From Rhodococcus opacus B4 (GTDB lineage: Bacteria; Actinomycetota; Actinomycetes; Mycobacteriales; Mycobacteriaceae), in assembly GCF_000010805.1 (NCBI RefSeq), contig NC_012522.1, forward strand, positions 2,170,001 through 2,234,000: 64,000 bases of DNA, read 5' to 3'. Numbering within the stretch: position 1 is the first letter of the stretch; the number at the start of each line of letters is the position of its first letter. The notes under the pieces are model-generated. The model was not told the origin of the DNA, made no database searches, and saw nothing but the letters and a program-made list of their open reading frames with translations. A program made the position numbers and the translations under genes. Positions 25,955-33,909 of the stretch are shown here, piece by piece.

Positions 25955-26004
25955 GACCGCTCCTTCTGGATGTCGAGCTTTGACTGTTTCACGCTTCGAT
26001 CATG

Positions 26005-26037
26005 TAAGCGTGTGCTTATTTTCTAAGCGCTTGCTTA
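26005..26037. promoter_or_regulatory. Twin palindromic TetR operators
   Basis: TAAGCGTGTGCTTA (26005-26018) and TAAGCGCTTGCTTA (26024-26037) are two 14-bp palindromes with identical TAAGC/GCTTA arms, centres 19 bp apart. They lie between the divergent acyl-CoA dehydrogenase (start 25954) and TetR (start 26095) genes in an otherwise AT-rich stretch that should contain both promoters. Seen directly; assignment to the adjacent TetR is inferred. Confidence 0.7.
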
Positions 26038-26094
26038 TACTGATCGCGTGGCGCGGTATTGTCAACAGCCGCGCAGCCGAGGATGGAGAAAGAC

Positions 26095-26694
26095 ATGAGC
26101 GAATCACCCAGCCAGGTGATCAGCCCGTCCAAGGCTGCCGCCCGGATCCGAGCCGCAGCGGTCGACGCGTTCGCGACCAGCGGATACGGAAGCACCACCA
26201 CCCGCGAGATCGCCGCCCGCCTCGACATGAGCCCGGCCGCGATGTACCCGCACTACCGCTCCAAGGAAGAACTCCTCTTCGCGATCAGCTACGAAGGCCA
26301 CACCGCCGCGCTCGACGTGGTGACCGGCGCGGACCTCCCCGACGAGAAACCCTCGACGCGACTGCAGGCGCTGATCGGCGCGTTCGCGAGCTGGCAGGCG
26401 ACCCACCACGCGCAGGCCCGCGTCGTGCAGTACGAACTCAACGCCCTCACACCCGAGCACTACCGCGACGTGGTCAAGCTGCGCCGCGACATCACCCGCA
26501 TCGTCCGTTCCGTCGTCGACGCAGGAGCAGCATCCGGCGAATTCACCGTGCCCGACGGCGAAGGCGTCACTCTCGCCCTCATGTCACTGTGCGTCGACAT
26601 CTGCCGCTGGTTTCCCGCGGGCGCCTACACCGAACCGGAGGCCGTCGCAGACCTCTACGCCGGCCTCGCCATGCGGCTGGTCGGGGCCGCGTAG
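26095..26694 (+). CDS. TetR-family regulator, divergent from acyl-CoA dehydrogenase
   Basis: 199 residues. Helix-turn-helix domain in the first 65 residues: FATSGYGSTTTREIAARLDM then PAAMYPHYRSKEELL. The ligand domain contains ALMSLCVDICRWFPAG near the end. ATG 26095 has GGAGA just upstream; an ATG at 26059 is less good. Divergent organisation with two palindromes in between indicates autoregulation and control of the acyl-CoA dehydrogenase and SDR genes. An acyl-CoA is the likely inducer, by analogy. Confidence 0.9.
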   Translation: MSESPSQVISPSKAAARIRAAAVDAFATSGYGSTTTREIAARLDMSPAAMYPHYRSKEELLFAISYEGHTAALDVVTGADLPDEKPSTRLQALIGAFASWQATHHAQARVVQYELNALTPEHYRDVVKLRRDITRIVRSVVDAGAASGEFTVPDGEGVTLALMSLCVDICRWFPAGAYTEPEAVADLYAGLAMRLVGAA

Positions 26695-26743
26695 TTTGCC
26701 CCGAGCTATCACCTTGGGTATTGCCTGCGTCGCTGGATCGAGC

Positions 26744-26764
26744 TAGAATAGAACATACGTTCGA
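26744..26764 (+). promoter_or_regulatory. SOS (LexA) box overlapping a -10 element
   Basis: TAGAACATACGTTCGA at 26749-26764 matches the actinobacterial LexA box TCGAAC-N4-GTTCGA with one mismatch. A -10-like TAGAAT at 26744-26749 abuts it, so LexA would block the promoter of the DUF222/HNH gene that starts 33 bp downstream. Match is visible; regulation is inferred from the known DNA-damage induction of 13E12-type genes in mycobacteria. Confidence 0.75.
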
Positions 26765-26796
26765 TTCGGGGGATTCGGAAGTCGTGGGGGGTCGGG

Positions 26797-28140
26797 GTGG
26801 ATACAGGAGCGGTGACTGCGTTTCTGGCCGAGTTGCCGAAACTCGATCGGGATATCGACGATGCGACGCGCATCGATGTGCTCCGGGCACTCGAAGAGGT
26901 GAAGGCCGCCTGCGCCGGCGTGCAAGCCCGGGTGACCGCCGACCTCGACGCCTCCATCCGCGCCTCACGCGCAGATCGCGACGTGCCCGTCTCCCAGCGA
27001 GGTCGCGGCATCGCCAACCAGGTGGCGCTGGCACGACGGGACTCACCGTTTCGCGGTGGTCGCCATCTCGGAATGGCGACCGCTCTCGCCCACGAGATGC
27101 CACACACCTTGGCGCTGCTCGAGCGAGGATTGCTCAGCGAATGGCGAGCAACAATCCTCGTGCGCGAAACTGCCTGCCTGACCAGAGAAGACCGCACGGC
27201 GCTCGATTACCTTCTGTGCGGCGACCCGGCGACGTTGGACGGCCTCGGCGACCAGGCGGTGTGCGCGAAAGTTCGCGCTGCTGCCGCGGAAGTCGATGCC
27301 GAAGCCGTGGTCCGGCGGGCCCGCAAGGCCGTGTCGGATCGGCGGGTCACCTCCCGTCCCGCACCGGACACCATGGCCTACGTCAGCGCCCTGCTGCCGG
27401 TCGCGGAGGGCGTGGCCGTGCATGCCACCCTCGCCCGTGACGCCGATTCGATCCTCGCCGCCGGCGACGACCGCACCCGGTCTCAGATCATGGCCGACCT
27501 CCTCGTGTCCCGAGTCACCGGCACGCACCACACGGCGACGACACCACCGATCACCGTGAACCTGGTGATCTCCGACCGCGCCCTCCTCGACGGTGGGTCC
27601 GAACCGGCGCACGTGCAGGGATACGGGCCTGTCCCCGCAGATCTGGCGAGGCACTGGATTGCCGAGGCGGTGCAGGACGCGATCGATCCGAACACCGGAA
27701 ACGCGACGCGCGTAAACCTTCGCCGTCTGTACGCGAACCCGGCGTCGGGGGCGCTGACTGCCACCGAGTCCCAGGCCCGGTGCTTCCCCGCCGGGTTGGC
27801 GAGGTTGATCGACCTGCGCGATCGAACCTGCCGGACACCGTGGTGCGATGCCCCGATCCGGCACCACGACCACATCCAGTCCCGCGAATTCGGGGGGCCG
27901 ACCACCGCACACAACGGCGCCGGCCTGTGCGCTGCCTGCAATTACGCCAAACAAGGCGCAGGATGGAACGCCACCCCTCGTCAGCGGTCCGGAGGACTGC
28001 ACCATATCGAGATCTACACCCCCACCGGACACCGATACCGATCGACGGCCCCACCACTGCCGAAACCATTGCCATTCCACGAGGTTCAGACCGACTCACC
28101 CGTCGAGCGCATCCTCCTCGAATTCCTCCAGGCAGCCTGA
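26797..28140 (+). CDS. DUF222 domain HNH endonuclease (13E12-type)
   Basis: 447 residues. The first two thirds is the DUF222 region of the actinobacterial 13E12 repeat family (helical, with HEMPHTLALLERGLLSEWRA near 100). The C-terminal HNH nuclease core has CRTPWCDAPIRHHDHI, then FGGPTTAHNGAGLCAACN, giving the paired Cys zinc site and the catalytic His. These proteins are multi-copy in mycobacteria and rhodococci, and several are DNA-damage inducible; their biological role is not established. Starts at GTG 26797 after a G-rich leader. A near-consensus SOS box lies in its promoter. Confidence 0.9.
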   Translation: MDTGAVTAFLAELPKLDRDIDDATRIDVLRALEEVKAACAGVQARVTADLDASIRASRADRDVPVSQRGRGIANQVALARRDSPFRGGRHLGMATALAHEMPHTLALLERGLLSEWRATILVRETACLTREDRTALDYLLCGDPATLDGLGDQAVCAKVRAAAAEVDAEAVVRRARKAVSDRRVTSRPAPDTMAYVSALLPVAEGVAVHATLARDADSILAAGDDRTRSQIMADLLVSRVTGTHHTATTPPITVNLVISDRALLDGGSEPAHVQGYGPVPADLARHWIAEAVQDAIDPNTGNATRVNLRRLYANPASGALTATESQARCFPAGLARLIDLRDRTCRTPWCDAPIRHHDHIQSREFGGPTTAHNGAGLCAACNYAKQGAGWNATPRQRSGGLHHIEIYTPTGHRYRSTAPPLPKPLPFHEVQTDSPVERILLEFLQAA

Positions 28141-28235
28141 ACACCGAGCGCTGCGCACTAGACCGAGTGACACACCCGTGCGGTAGCATCTCCGCACGCG
28201 GCCGAGGGGGTCCTGTCGAAAGTGGGGGGATGGGA

Positions 28236-28577
28236 ATGAGCAAAACACTGCGTCTGGAAGACGACGCAATCCAACGGTGCGTCGGCATCTGCAACACGAT
28301 GATCGACCAGATGGATCAGGCGATCAAGAACGCCGACCACCTGAGGTATGTCTCAGGATTCGGCGGATTCGATTCGGCGAAACAACTGCAGACGCGGTAC
28401 AACGAGAAGTTCAACGGTGGCAGCGGGTCCGGCTCAGTGCGCGAACGATTGAGAGAATTCCGCGATGTCATCCTCACGATGCGTGACACGTTTGCCGCGG
28501 GAGGCGAAGCGTTTTCCGACACCGACAGCGCAATCAGTCAGGCACTCGCTGGCATACGAACAGGAGTCGAACAGTGA
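28236..28577 (+). CDS. Small helical protein, likely type VII secretion cargo partner
   Basis: 113 residues, no signal peptide, two predicted helices separated by a Gly-rich turn (YVSGFGGFD and FNGGSGSGS), which resembles WXG100/ESX small-substrate architecture without a clear WxG triplet. It starts a cassette with a DUF3558 lipoprotein, a PPE-like protein and an EspG-like chaperone, its stop overlapping the lipoprotein start (GTGA). I infer it pairs with or is co-secreted with the large protein. ATG 28236 is chosen for a GGGGGGA leader; ATG 28230 is possible. The usual YxxxD/E secretion tail is not obvious. Confidence 0.6.
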   Translation: MSKTLRLEDDAIQRCVGICNTMIDQMDQAIKNADHLRYVSGFGGFDSAKQLQTRYNEKFNGGSGSGSVRERLREFRDVILTMRDTFAAGGEAFSDTDSAISQALAGIRTGVEQ

Positions 28578-29164
28578 CGCGCAATGCGCTGTGTGGAGTC
28601 GCGGTTGCTTCCCTTCTACTGGCGGGATGCAGCACACAGACCGCTAACGGCGAATCCACTCTCACCGAATTACCGACGTCCACTGTGCGCATGCCCAGGC
28701 ATGTCGATCAATCGGATCGTCCGCAGGTCATCTTCGATCCCTGTCTCGATATCCCTGATTCGACGTTGACCGCGGCCGGGTACGACCCCACGAGCGAAAA
28801 GAACGCCGACTTCAAAGGCGGGAGCTACACTTTCCTCGGTTGTAGCTACGACAGCTTCCACAGGCCCGAAGGCTTCTACTACGGCATGAATGTTTTGTCG
28901 GGAAACATCAGCTTCGCCGAGGAACAAGAGAAAAAGAAAGACCACTCCACTCCCATCGACATCAACGGGCGAAGAGGTCTTCTAATATTCGACAGCACGG
29001 TGACGGATTACTGCGAACTCAGCGTCGAGACTTCTTACGGCGTTCTCGGATTCACGCGGAGCATCTTCTCGGATCACGCAGGCCCCGCGCCTGTGTCCGA
29101 GTGGTGCACAGGCCTCGAAGACACAGCTCGAACCTATGAGCCACTCATCCCGAAAGGGGACTGA
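28574..29164 (+). CDS. DUF3558 lipoprotein
   Basis: 196 residues. Signal peptide with lipobox LLAGC (Cys about residue 16) then a short polar linker. The mature domain shows the DUF3558 pattern: FDPCLDIPDSTLTAAGYD, a Cys in FLGCSYDS, a Cys in DYCELSV and one in SEWCTGL, so two disulfides are likely. DUF3558 lipoproteins are frequent in mycolata and often lie among ESX cargo genes; function unknown. It sits between the small helical protein and the PPE-like gene, with GTGA overlap upstream. Confidence 0.85.
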   Translation: MTRNALCGVAVASLLLAGCSTQTANGESTLTELPTSTVRMPRHVDQSDRPQVIFDPCLDIPDSTLTAAGYDPTSEKNADFKGGSYTFLGCSYDSFHRPEGFYYGMNVLSGNISFAEEQEKKKDHSTPIDINGRRGLLIFDSTVTDYCELSVETSYGVLGFTRSIFSDHAGPAPVSEWCTGLEDTARTYEPLIPKGD

Positions 29165-29166
29165 CG

Positions 29167-30498
29167 ATGGCACCGAAGAACCCGCTCGCTCCCTTATTCG
29201 ATGCGGTACTGCCCAATGGCGCCGGCGATCAGCACCGCACCAAGCTACAGAGGTCCGCGGAGCAACTCGGATCGGAGGATATCGACCCTCCGTACATCAC
29301 GGCGATGGAGAGTTTCGAAGGGTGGCAGCACTCGGAGATCTATGAGAAGACGCGGGAGATGAACCCTGACGACATCGGCGGGCTCGCTCAGGCCTGCCAC
29401 GCGATTGTCGGGTCTCTGCCCATTGGCTTCGGGTTCGCACTTCTGAAGAACACGATCGCCGAGAAGTGGGAGGGCGCGGCCGCCGACGCGGCACTCGCGG
29501 CGACAGAAACCCTTGCGGGCGCGAGTGACCAGTTGACCTCGGGAGTGCAGGCAATCGGCGTGAAGCTCGATATCTTGAGTAGCGCCGCGCAAGACGTGAA
29601 GAACAGCATCCCCGCGCCGGTTTCGGAGCAACCACTCAGCCTCCTCCCCCTGTCGCCCACTGCCGCCGAAGCTCAGGAGACAGCCCGGGATGCCGCGAGG
29701 GAGGAGGCCATTCGGAAGCTGCAGAACATCTATGTCCCGAACTACCAGGACGTGGGTACGAACGTTCCGGTCCTCCCAGCACCACATTCACTCAGCGGCG
29801 GGCCCGGTTCCGCCGATCCGAATCTCGCTGCGCCGGTCTCGGGCGGCCCCGGCTCCTGGAGCGCAACCGACAGCAGCACCTCCTCCGCCTCGGGCGATGG
29901 CGATAAGTCGGTGAACGGCGAGACCCCTGGGGACGGGGCATCCGCGGGAGATGATGCGGCGACTACGTCTGCAGCGAATGCGGAGGCCGCTGCCAGTCAG
30001 GCCGCCGTTGCAGGTGCCGGATCCGGTTCGGCCGCACAGACTGCGGCTGCGAATGCGCAGAACGCTTCTGGTGCAGGTTCGCAGCCGGGCGGTGGCGCGG
30101 GCGGCGCGGGTTATGGCGGTGTCGGCGGTAGTTCGGGGTCGGGTGCCGGCGGATCGGCAAGCGGGGGCTCCGCATCGAGCACGCGCCGGAAGAACGACAA
30201 ACGCGACTCCGAGTCCAACTCGGGCGGTGTGGTTCCGGGTGGCCCGATCCCGTCGGGTGGTGCCGCAGCGGGGGCTGGTGCGGCCGCCGCTGCCGCGGCG
30301 GCGACGCCGGTGAAGGCGAGTATGAGTCGCCCCGGCATGGGTATGGCACCCGGCATGATGGGTGCGCCCGGCCGGGCAGGCGGAAACGGCGAGGGTGACA
30401 CTGAGCATCAGACACCGAGCTACCTCATCACCGTCGACAACGGCAACGAACTGATCGGCAAACTCGACCCCGTCGCGCCCCCGGTAATCGGCGCATGA
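29167..30498 (+). CDS. PPE-like/WXG-domain protein with Gly-Ala-rich tail
   Basis: 443 residues. N-terminal 60 residues are polar. Residues about 70-150 form a helical hairpin with a W-E-G turn (TIAEKWEGAAADAALAATE), as in PPE and WXG100 domains of type VII secretion cargo. From about 210 the protein is low-complexity Gly/Ser/Ala (GAGSGSAAQTAAANAQNA and similar), then a short Met/Gly-rich segment and a compact C-terminus (SYLITVDNGNELIGKL). No enzyme motif is visible. The stop overlaps the EspG-like start (ATGA), the usual pairing of PPE-type cargo with its chaperone. Confidence 0.7.
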   Translation: MAPKNPLAPLFDAVLPNGAGDQHRTKLQRSAEQLGSEDIDPPYITAMESFEGWQHSEIYEKTREMNPDDIGGLAQACHAIVGSLPIGFGFALLKNTIAEKWEGAAADAALAATETLAGASDQLTSGVQAIGVKLDILSSAAQDVKNSIPAPVSEQPLSLLPLSPTAAEAQETARDAAREEAIRKLQNIYVPNYQDVGTNVPVLPAPHSLSGGPGSADPNLAAPVSGGPGSWSATDSSTSSASGDGDKSVNGETPGDGASAGDDAATTSAANAEAAASQAAVAGAGSGSAAQTAAANAQNASGAGSQPGGGAGGAGYGGVGGSSGSGAGGSASGGSASSTRRKNDKRDSESNSGGVVPGGPIPSGGAAAGAGAAAAAAAATPVKASMSRPGMGMAPGMMGAPGRAGGNGEGDTEHQTPSYLITVDNGNELIGKLDPVAPPVIGA

Positions 30499-31244
30499 AC
30501 TGGCTGCTGACGTCAGCCCAGTTCATGTTCCTTTGGGAGGCAACCGATCTCGATCGGATGCCGTACCCGCTGCAGTACCGGTCCGCGGCCGCGACGGAAG
30601 ACCGGTACGCGATCCAGCAGCGTGAACTGGAGCAGTGGCGGGCCACGCTCGACGAGCCGAAACTGGTCGCGGCGATCCAAGCGCTCCGGAACCCGCAGTT
30701 GTCCGTCACGGTGCTCGCCCCCTCCCCCGGACTCGACTCCGGGATTCGGCGGAGGGGCAGCATCCGCGGCCGAACCGCCGTCGTCGCCGAACAGCTACGC
30801 GGCGAACCGGGCCGCGGCAACATCCGGATCGACACCGGCGCCGAGAACGTCGACGGGTTCGCCGCCCGACTTCTGGACGACCTGCCCGATTGCGCTCCCG
30901 GACGAACCCCGTCGCTGACGGCGCACCCTGACGACGTCCAGAACCGAGGCACCGGCACTTCCGTCCTGCAGAACGCCCGAGCATCCGACGGCACTCTTCT
31001 GCGACGGATCGTCGGCCGACCGCGAACCGGCATCGGATACATCTGCATCCGCGGTGCGCGCAGCGGACTCGACGAGCCTGTTCTGGGCGAACTGACGTGG
31101 ATCGACGTGGAAGCGGACGGCCGGTACCTCTATCACCAGGACGATCGTGTTCACCTGCGGTCGGCGACGGTCCGGGTGGTTCGCGACGAGCTGTCGAAAC
31201 GCGTGTCCGCAGCCCTTGCCAACCCTTCGCCGACCCGAGGCTGA
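30495..31244 (+). CDS. EspG-family type VII secretion chaperone
   Basis: 249 residues, soluble. Starts WLLTSAQFMFLWEATDLDRM with PYPLQYRS, the usual beginning of EspG (ESX secretion-associated) proteins, followed by alternating strands and an Arg-rich middle (GIRRRGSIRGRTAVV). EspG binds the tip of PE-PPE dimers in the cytosol and delivers them to the ESX machine. It overlaps the PPE-like gene by four bases. No EccA-E or MycP genes lie in the window, so cargo must use an ESX system encoded elsewhere. Confidence 0.75.
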   Translation: MNWLLTSAQFMFLWEATDLDRMPYPLQYRSAAATEDRYAIQQRELEQWRATLDEPKLVAAIQALRNPQLSVTVLAPSPGLDSGIRRRGSIRGRTAVVAEQLRGEPGRGNIRIDTGAENVDGFAARLLDDLPDCAPGRTPSLTAHPDDVQNRGTGTSVLQNARASDGTLLRRIVGRPRTGIGYICIRGARSGLDEPVLGELTWIDVEADGRYLYHQDDRVHLRSATVRVVRDELSKRVSAALANPSPTRG

Positions 31245-31260
31245 GCGTTACCCTTGTCCC

Positions 31261-31734
31261 ATGACCGATCGGGACAGGGACGGGACGGGGAAACCCCTCA
31301 ACGCACGCCCCCGCGACGAGCTCGGCCGGCCCCTGCCCCACTACGCCGAAGGTGTGCCGCGCATCCCCGACGACCTGCGGTTGCCGCCCGACGAGGCGAT
31401 CACCGAGGCCCAGCGGCTACTCGACCACGGCATGCCGTTCCACGCCCACGAAATCCTCGAAGGTACCTGGAAGATCGCCCCCGAGGACGAGCGGGAACTG
31501 TGGCAGGGGCTCGCGCAGCTCGCGGTGGGTCTGACCCACCTGATGCGGGGCAACAAGACCGGTGCGCGGTCGCTGCTGCGCCAGGGCCACGACCGGATCC
31601 GACACTACGAGGTGGAGGCGCCACACGGCCTCGACATCGCCGGCCTCCTGACGTGGTCGGAACACCTGACGGACGAGATCGATCGCGTCGACCCGTTACC
31701 GGCGACGCCCGTACCCCGATTGAGAATCCCCTGA
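31261..31734 (+). CDS. DUF309 domain protein
   Basis: 157 residues. The DUF309 core FHAHEILEGTWKIAPEDERELWQGL (central motif His-x-His-Glu and the Glu-Trp-x-Gly-Leu follow-up) sits at about 58-82, then LAVGLTHLMRGN and a leucine-rich helix. Function of the family is not established; conserved His/Glu/Trp suggest a ligand or metal site. Starts 17 bp after EspG and its stop overlaps the next start (TGATG), so it is translated together with the Lon-N-domain protein. Confidence 0.85.
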   Translation: MTDRDRDGTGKPLNARPRDELGRPLPHYAEGVPRIPDDLRLPPDEAITEAQRLLDHGMPFHAHEILEGTWKIAPEDERELWQGLAQLAVGLTHLMRGNKTGARSLLRQGHDRIRHYEVEAPHGLDIAGLLTWSEHLTDEIDRVDPLPATPVPRLRIP

Positions 31735-32372
31735 TGACTCTGCTCCCCATGTTCCCGCTGGGCTCGACCATGCTGCCCGGTCAGCAGCTCCCCCTCCACG
31801 TCTTCGAACCCCGCTACCAGGAACTGGTCCGTGACTGCCTGGCCGCACCGGACGGTCCCCGATTCGGGGTGGTGCTCATTGCTCGCGGCAACGAGGTGGG
31901 CGGCGGCGACGTTCGCCACGATGTGGGCACGATCGCGCGGATCGAGTCCCACGCGTCGATCGGCGACGGACGATACGAGTTGTTCTGCCGCACCGAGGAA
32001 CGCATCAAGGTGTCGAAGTGGTTGCCGGACAATCCGTATCCGATCGCCGAGGTGGATGTGTGGCCGGACGAGAACACCGGCACCCAGACGGCGGACTACG
32101 AATTCCCGTCGCTGATCGAGAGACTCGAATTCTTGTACGGCCTCCTCCGCCGTCTCGCAACGGAGACCGGGAACGTCCCACCCGACGTTCCGGTCATCGG
32201 CGGGTTCCGCGGTTCGCTCGGCACGAGGCTGTACGAGGTCGCCACCTACATTCCGATGGGCGACGCCGACCGCCTGCAGATCCTCGCCGCGGCCGGCGCG
32301 GACGAGCGCTTGCGGGAGGTCTCCGAGGCGATCGAGAACGCCATCGAAATGGTCCAGTTCCGGCTGATGTGA
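31734..32372 (+). CDS. Lon N-terminal substrate-binding domain protein
   Basis: 212 residues, resembling the N-terminal domain of the Lon protease alone: begins LLPMFPLGSTMLPGQQLPLHVFEPRYQELV, contains GVVLIARGNEVGGGD and TIARIESH, and ends in helices (LQILAAAGADERLREVSEAI). No ATPase or Ser-Lys protease part follows, so it is not a truncated Lon but one of the stand-alone LON-domain proteins common in actinobacteria; proposed roles in protein binding are unproven. Coupled to the DUF309 gene by a one-base overlap. Confidence 0.85.
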   Translation: MTLLPMFPLGSTMLPGQQLPLHVFEPRYQELVRDCLAAPDGPRFGVVLIARGNEVGGGDVRHDVGTIARIESHASIGDGRYELFCRTEERIKVSKWLPDNPYPIAEVDVWPDENTGTQTADYEFPSLIERLEFLYGLLRRLATETGNVPPDVPVIGGFRGSLGTRLYEVATYIPMGDADRLQILAAAGADERLREVSEAIENAIEMVQFRLM

Positions 32373-32433
32373 CCTAGCCCTCCCCGGGGTTGGTCAAGAG
32401 CACTCCGGGAAGGGTGTAGTGTTGTCAATGCAA

Positions 32434-32510
32434 CGCGGGGTGGAGCAGCTCGGTAGCTCGCTGGGCTCATAACCCAGAGGTCGCAGGTTCAAATCCTGTC
32501 CCCGCTACCA
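32434..32510 (+). tRNA. tRNA-fMet (anticodon CAU), initiator
   Basis: Cloverleaf: acceptor CGCGGGG pairs with CCCCGC, D arm with AGCTCGGTAGCT, anticodon arm CTGGGCTCATAACCCAG with three G-C pairs, T arm with GGTTCAAATCC, and an encoded CCA end. The mismatch at the first acceptor pair (C against T) and the three consecutive G-C pairs in the anticodon stem are initiator features and argue against elongator tRNA-Met. It stands alone between a Lon-domain gene and a P450 gene. Confidence 0.95.
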
Positions 32511-32515
32511 AGTGG

Positions 32516-32553
32516 AAACGGCTCCGGAGATTCATTCTCCGGGGCCGTTTTCG
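32516..32553 (+). terminator. Rho-independent terminator of tRNA-fMet
   Basis: A 15-bp stem (32516-32530 with 32536-32550, one T-G wobble), a five-base TTCAT loop and a run of T starting at 32548. Begins six bases after the CCA end. Clear intrinsic terminator. Confidence 0.9.
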
Positions 32554-32612
32554 TTGTCCCACATCCTCCAGGACTAGAACGTATTCTCGTACGTGAGGCC
32601 TCAGGAGGGACC

Positions 32613-33839
32613 GTGCAGCTCGCCGACGTCGATCTTTACAACCCGGACACCTTCGTGCAGGGCGTACCCCACGAGATGTTCGCCACGTTGCGGCGCGAGG
32701 CTCCCGTCTACCGGCACCTCGACGAGCGCGGCGACCCCTTCTGGTGCGTCACCCGGCATGCCGACATCGTGACGGTGAACCGGGACGCCGAGACGTATTC
32801 GTCGTGGCGGGGCGCCACCTACATCGACGATCTGGCCCCGGACGACCTGGCGGGCCAACAGTTGATGATGCTGAACATGGATCCGCCGGACCACACGGCG
32901 CTGCGCAAGATCGTCAGCAAGGGCTTCACACCCCGCCGCATCGGCCAGTTGCACGAGATTCTCGCGCGGCGGGCCACGAGCATCGTCGATGCGGTGATCG
33001 AGCGCGGTGAGTGCGACTTCGTCGTCGATGTCGCGTCCGAACTGCCGCTTCAGGCGATCGCCGACTTCCTGGGCGTGCCCCAGGAGGACCGCAAGCTCAT
33101 CTTCGATCTGACGAATCAGATGATCGGCTCGTCCGATCCCGAATTCCATCTCGAGGAAGGTCAGGAACGCGCGGCGGCCGGCCAGATGTTCGCCTACAGC
33201 CTGGAGATGTTCGAGGACCGCAGGCGGCACCCACGGGACGACATCGCGACAGCCCTCATCGAGGCCGATGTGCACGGCGAGAAGCTGGGCGAACTCGATT
33301 TCAACATGTTCTTCATGCTGCTCGCGGTCGCCGGCAACGAGACCACTCGCAACGCCATCTCGCACACCCAGCTGGCGCTGATGGAGCATCCCGAGGAGCG
33401 CCGCAAGGTGCTCGAGGATCCGTCGAAGCTCGACGCCCTGATCGAGGAGGGGTTGCGCTGGGCCACACCGGTGATGCAGTTCCGCCGGACCGCGACCAGG
33501 GACACGGTGCTGCGCGACGTCGACATCTCCGAGGGCGACCGGGTGGTCATCTGGCACATGTCGGGAAACCGTGACGAGGCGGTGTTCGACGATCCGTACA
33601 CGTTCGACATCGACCGGCCCACCGGCCACTACTCGCAGCACATCGCGTTCGGTGGCGGCGGTCACCATTTCTGTCTCGGCGCCAACCTCGCTCGCGCCGA
33701 GATGAAGGTGATGCTGAGCGAGATTCTGCGTCGGATGCCCGACATGGAGCAGACGGCGCCGGCCCAGCGGCTGCGCTCCAACTTCATCAACGGGCTGAAG
33801 CACTTGCCGGTGGCATTCACACCCGGACCGATCCCCTAA
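32613..33839 (+). CDS. Cytochrome P450 monooxygenase
   Basis: 408 residues, soluble bacterial class I P450. Heme ligand Cys in FGGGGHHFCLGANLA near 355, I-helix AVAGNETTRN near 240, and ExxR near 283 (EEGLRW). GTG start preceded by AGGAGGG. The N-terminus (LADVDLYNPDTFVQG) and C-terminal SNFINGLKHLPVAF resemble steroid/fatty-acid hydroxylases of the CYP124/125/142 neighbourhood, but I cannot name the subfamily. No ferredoxin or reductase gene is adjacent. It starts the cluster after the tRNA. Confidence 0.93.
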   Translation: MQLADVDLYNPDTFVQGVPHEMFATLRREAPVYRHLDERGDPFWCVTRHADIVTVNRDAETYSSWRGATYIDDLAPDDLAGQQLMMLNMDPPDHTALRKIVSKGFTPRRIGQLHEILARRATSIVDAVIERGECDFVVDVASELPLQAIADFLGVPQEDRKLIFDLTNQMIGSSDPEFHLEEGQERAAAGQMFAYSLEMFEDRRRHPRDDIATALIEADVHGEKLGELDFNMFFMLLAVAGNETTRNAISHTQLALMEHPEERRKVLEDPSKLDALIEEGLRWATPVMQFRRTATRDTVLRDVDISEGDRVVIWHMSGNRDEAVFDDPYTFDIDRPTGHYSQHIAFGGGGHHFCLGANLARAEMKVMLSEILRRMPDMEQTAPAQRLRSNFINGLKHLPVAFTPGPIP

Positions 33840-33909
33840 TTTGCCTCTTGCCGGGGTACCTCACCGTGCAATGATCTGAGTCGTCGAGTTCGGACCACGA
33901 AGGGGCATC

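Noticed and set aside
26797-28140. DUF222/HNH gene as a mobile element
   Set aside because: No terminal inverted repeats, target duplication or transposase; family is dispersed but no element boundary is visible.
29800-30400. Gly-Ala-rich DNA as a tandem repeat array or PE_PGRS tract
   Set aside because: No regular repeat unit; it is low-complexity coding sequence only.
32434-32510. Elongator tRNA-Met
   Set aside because: First-pair mismatch and three G-C pairs in the anticodon stem indicate initiator tRNA-fMet.
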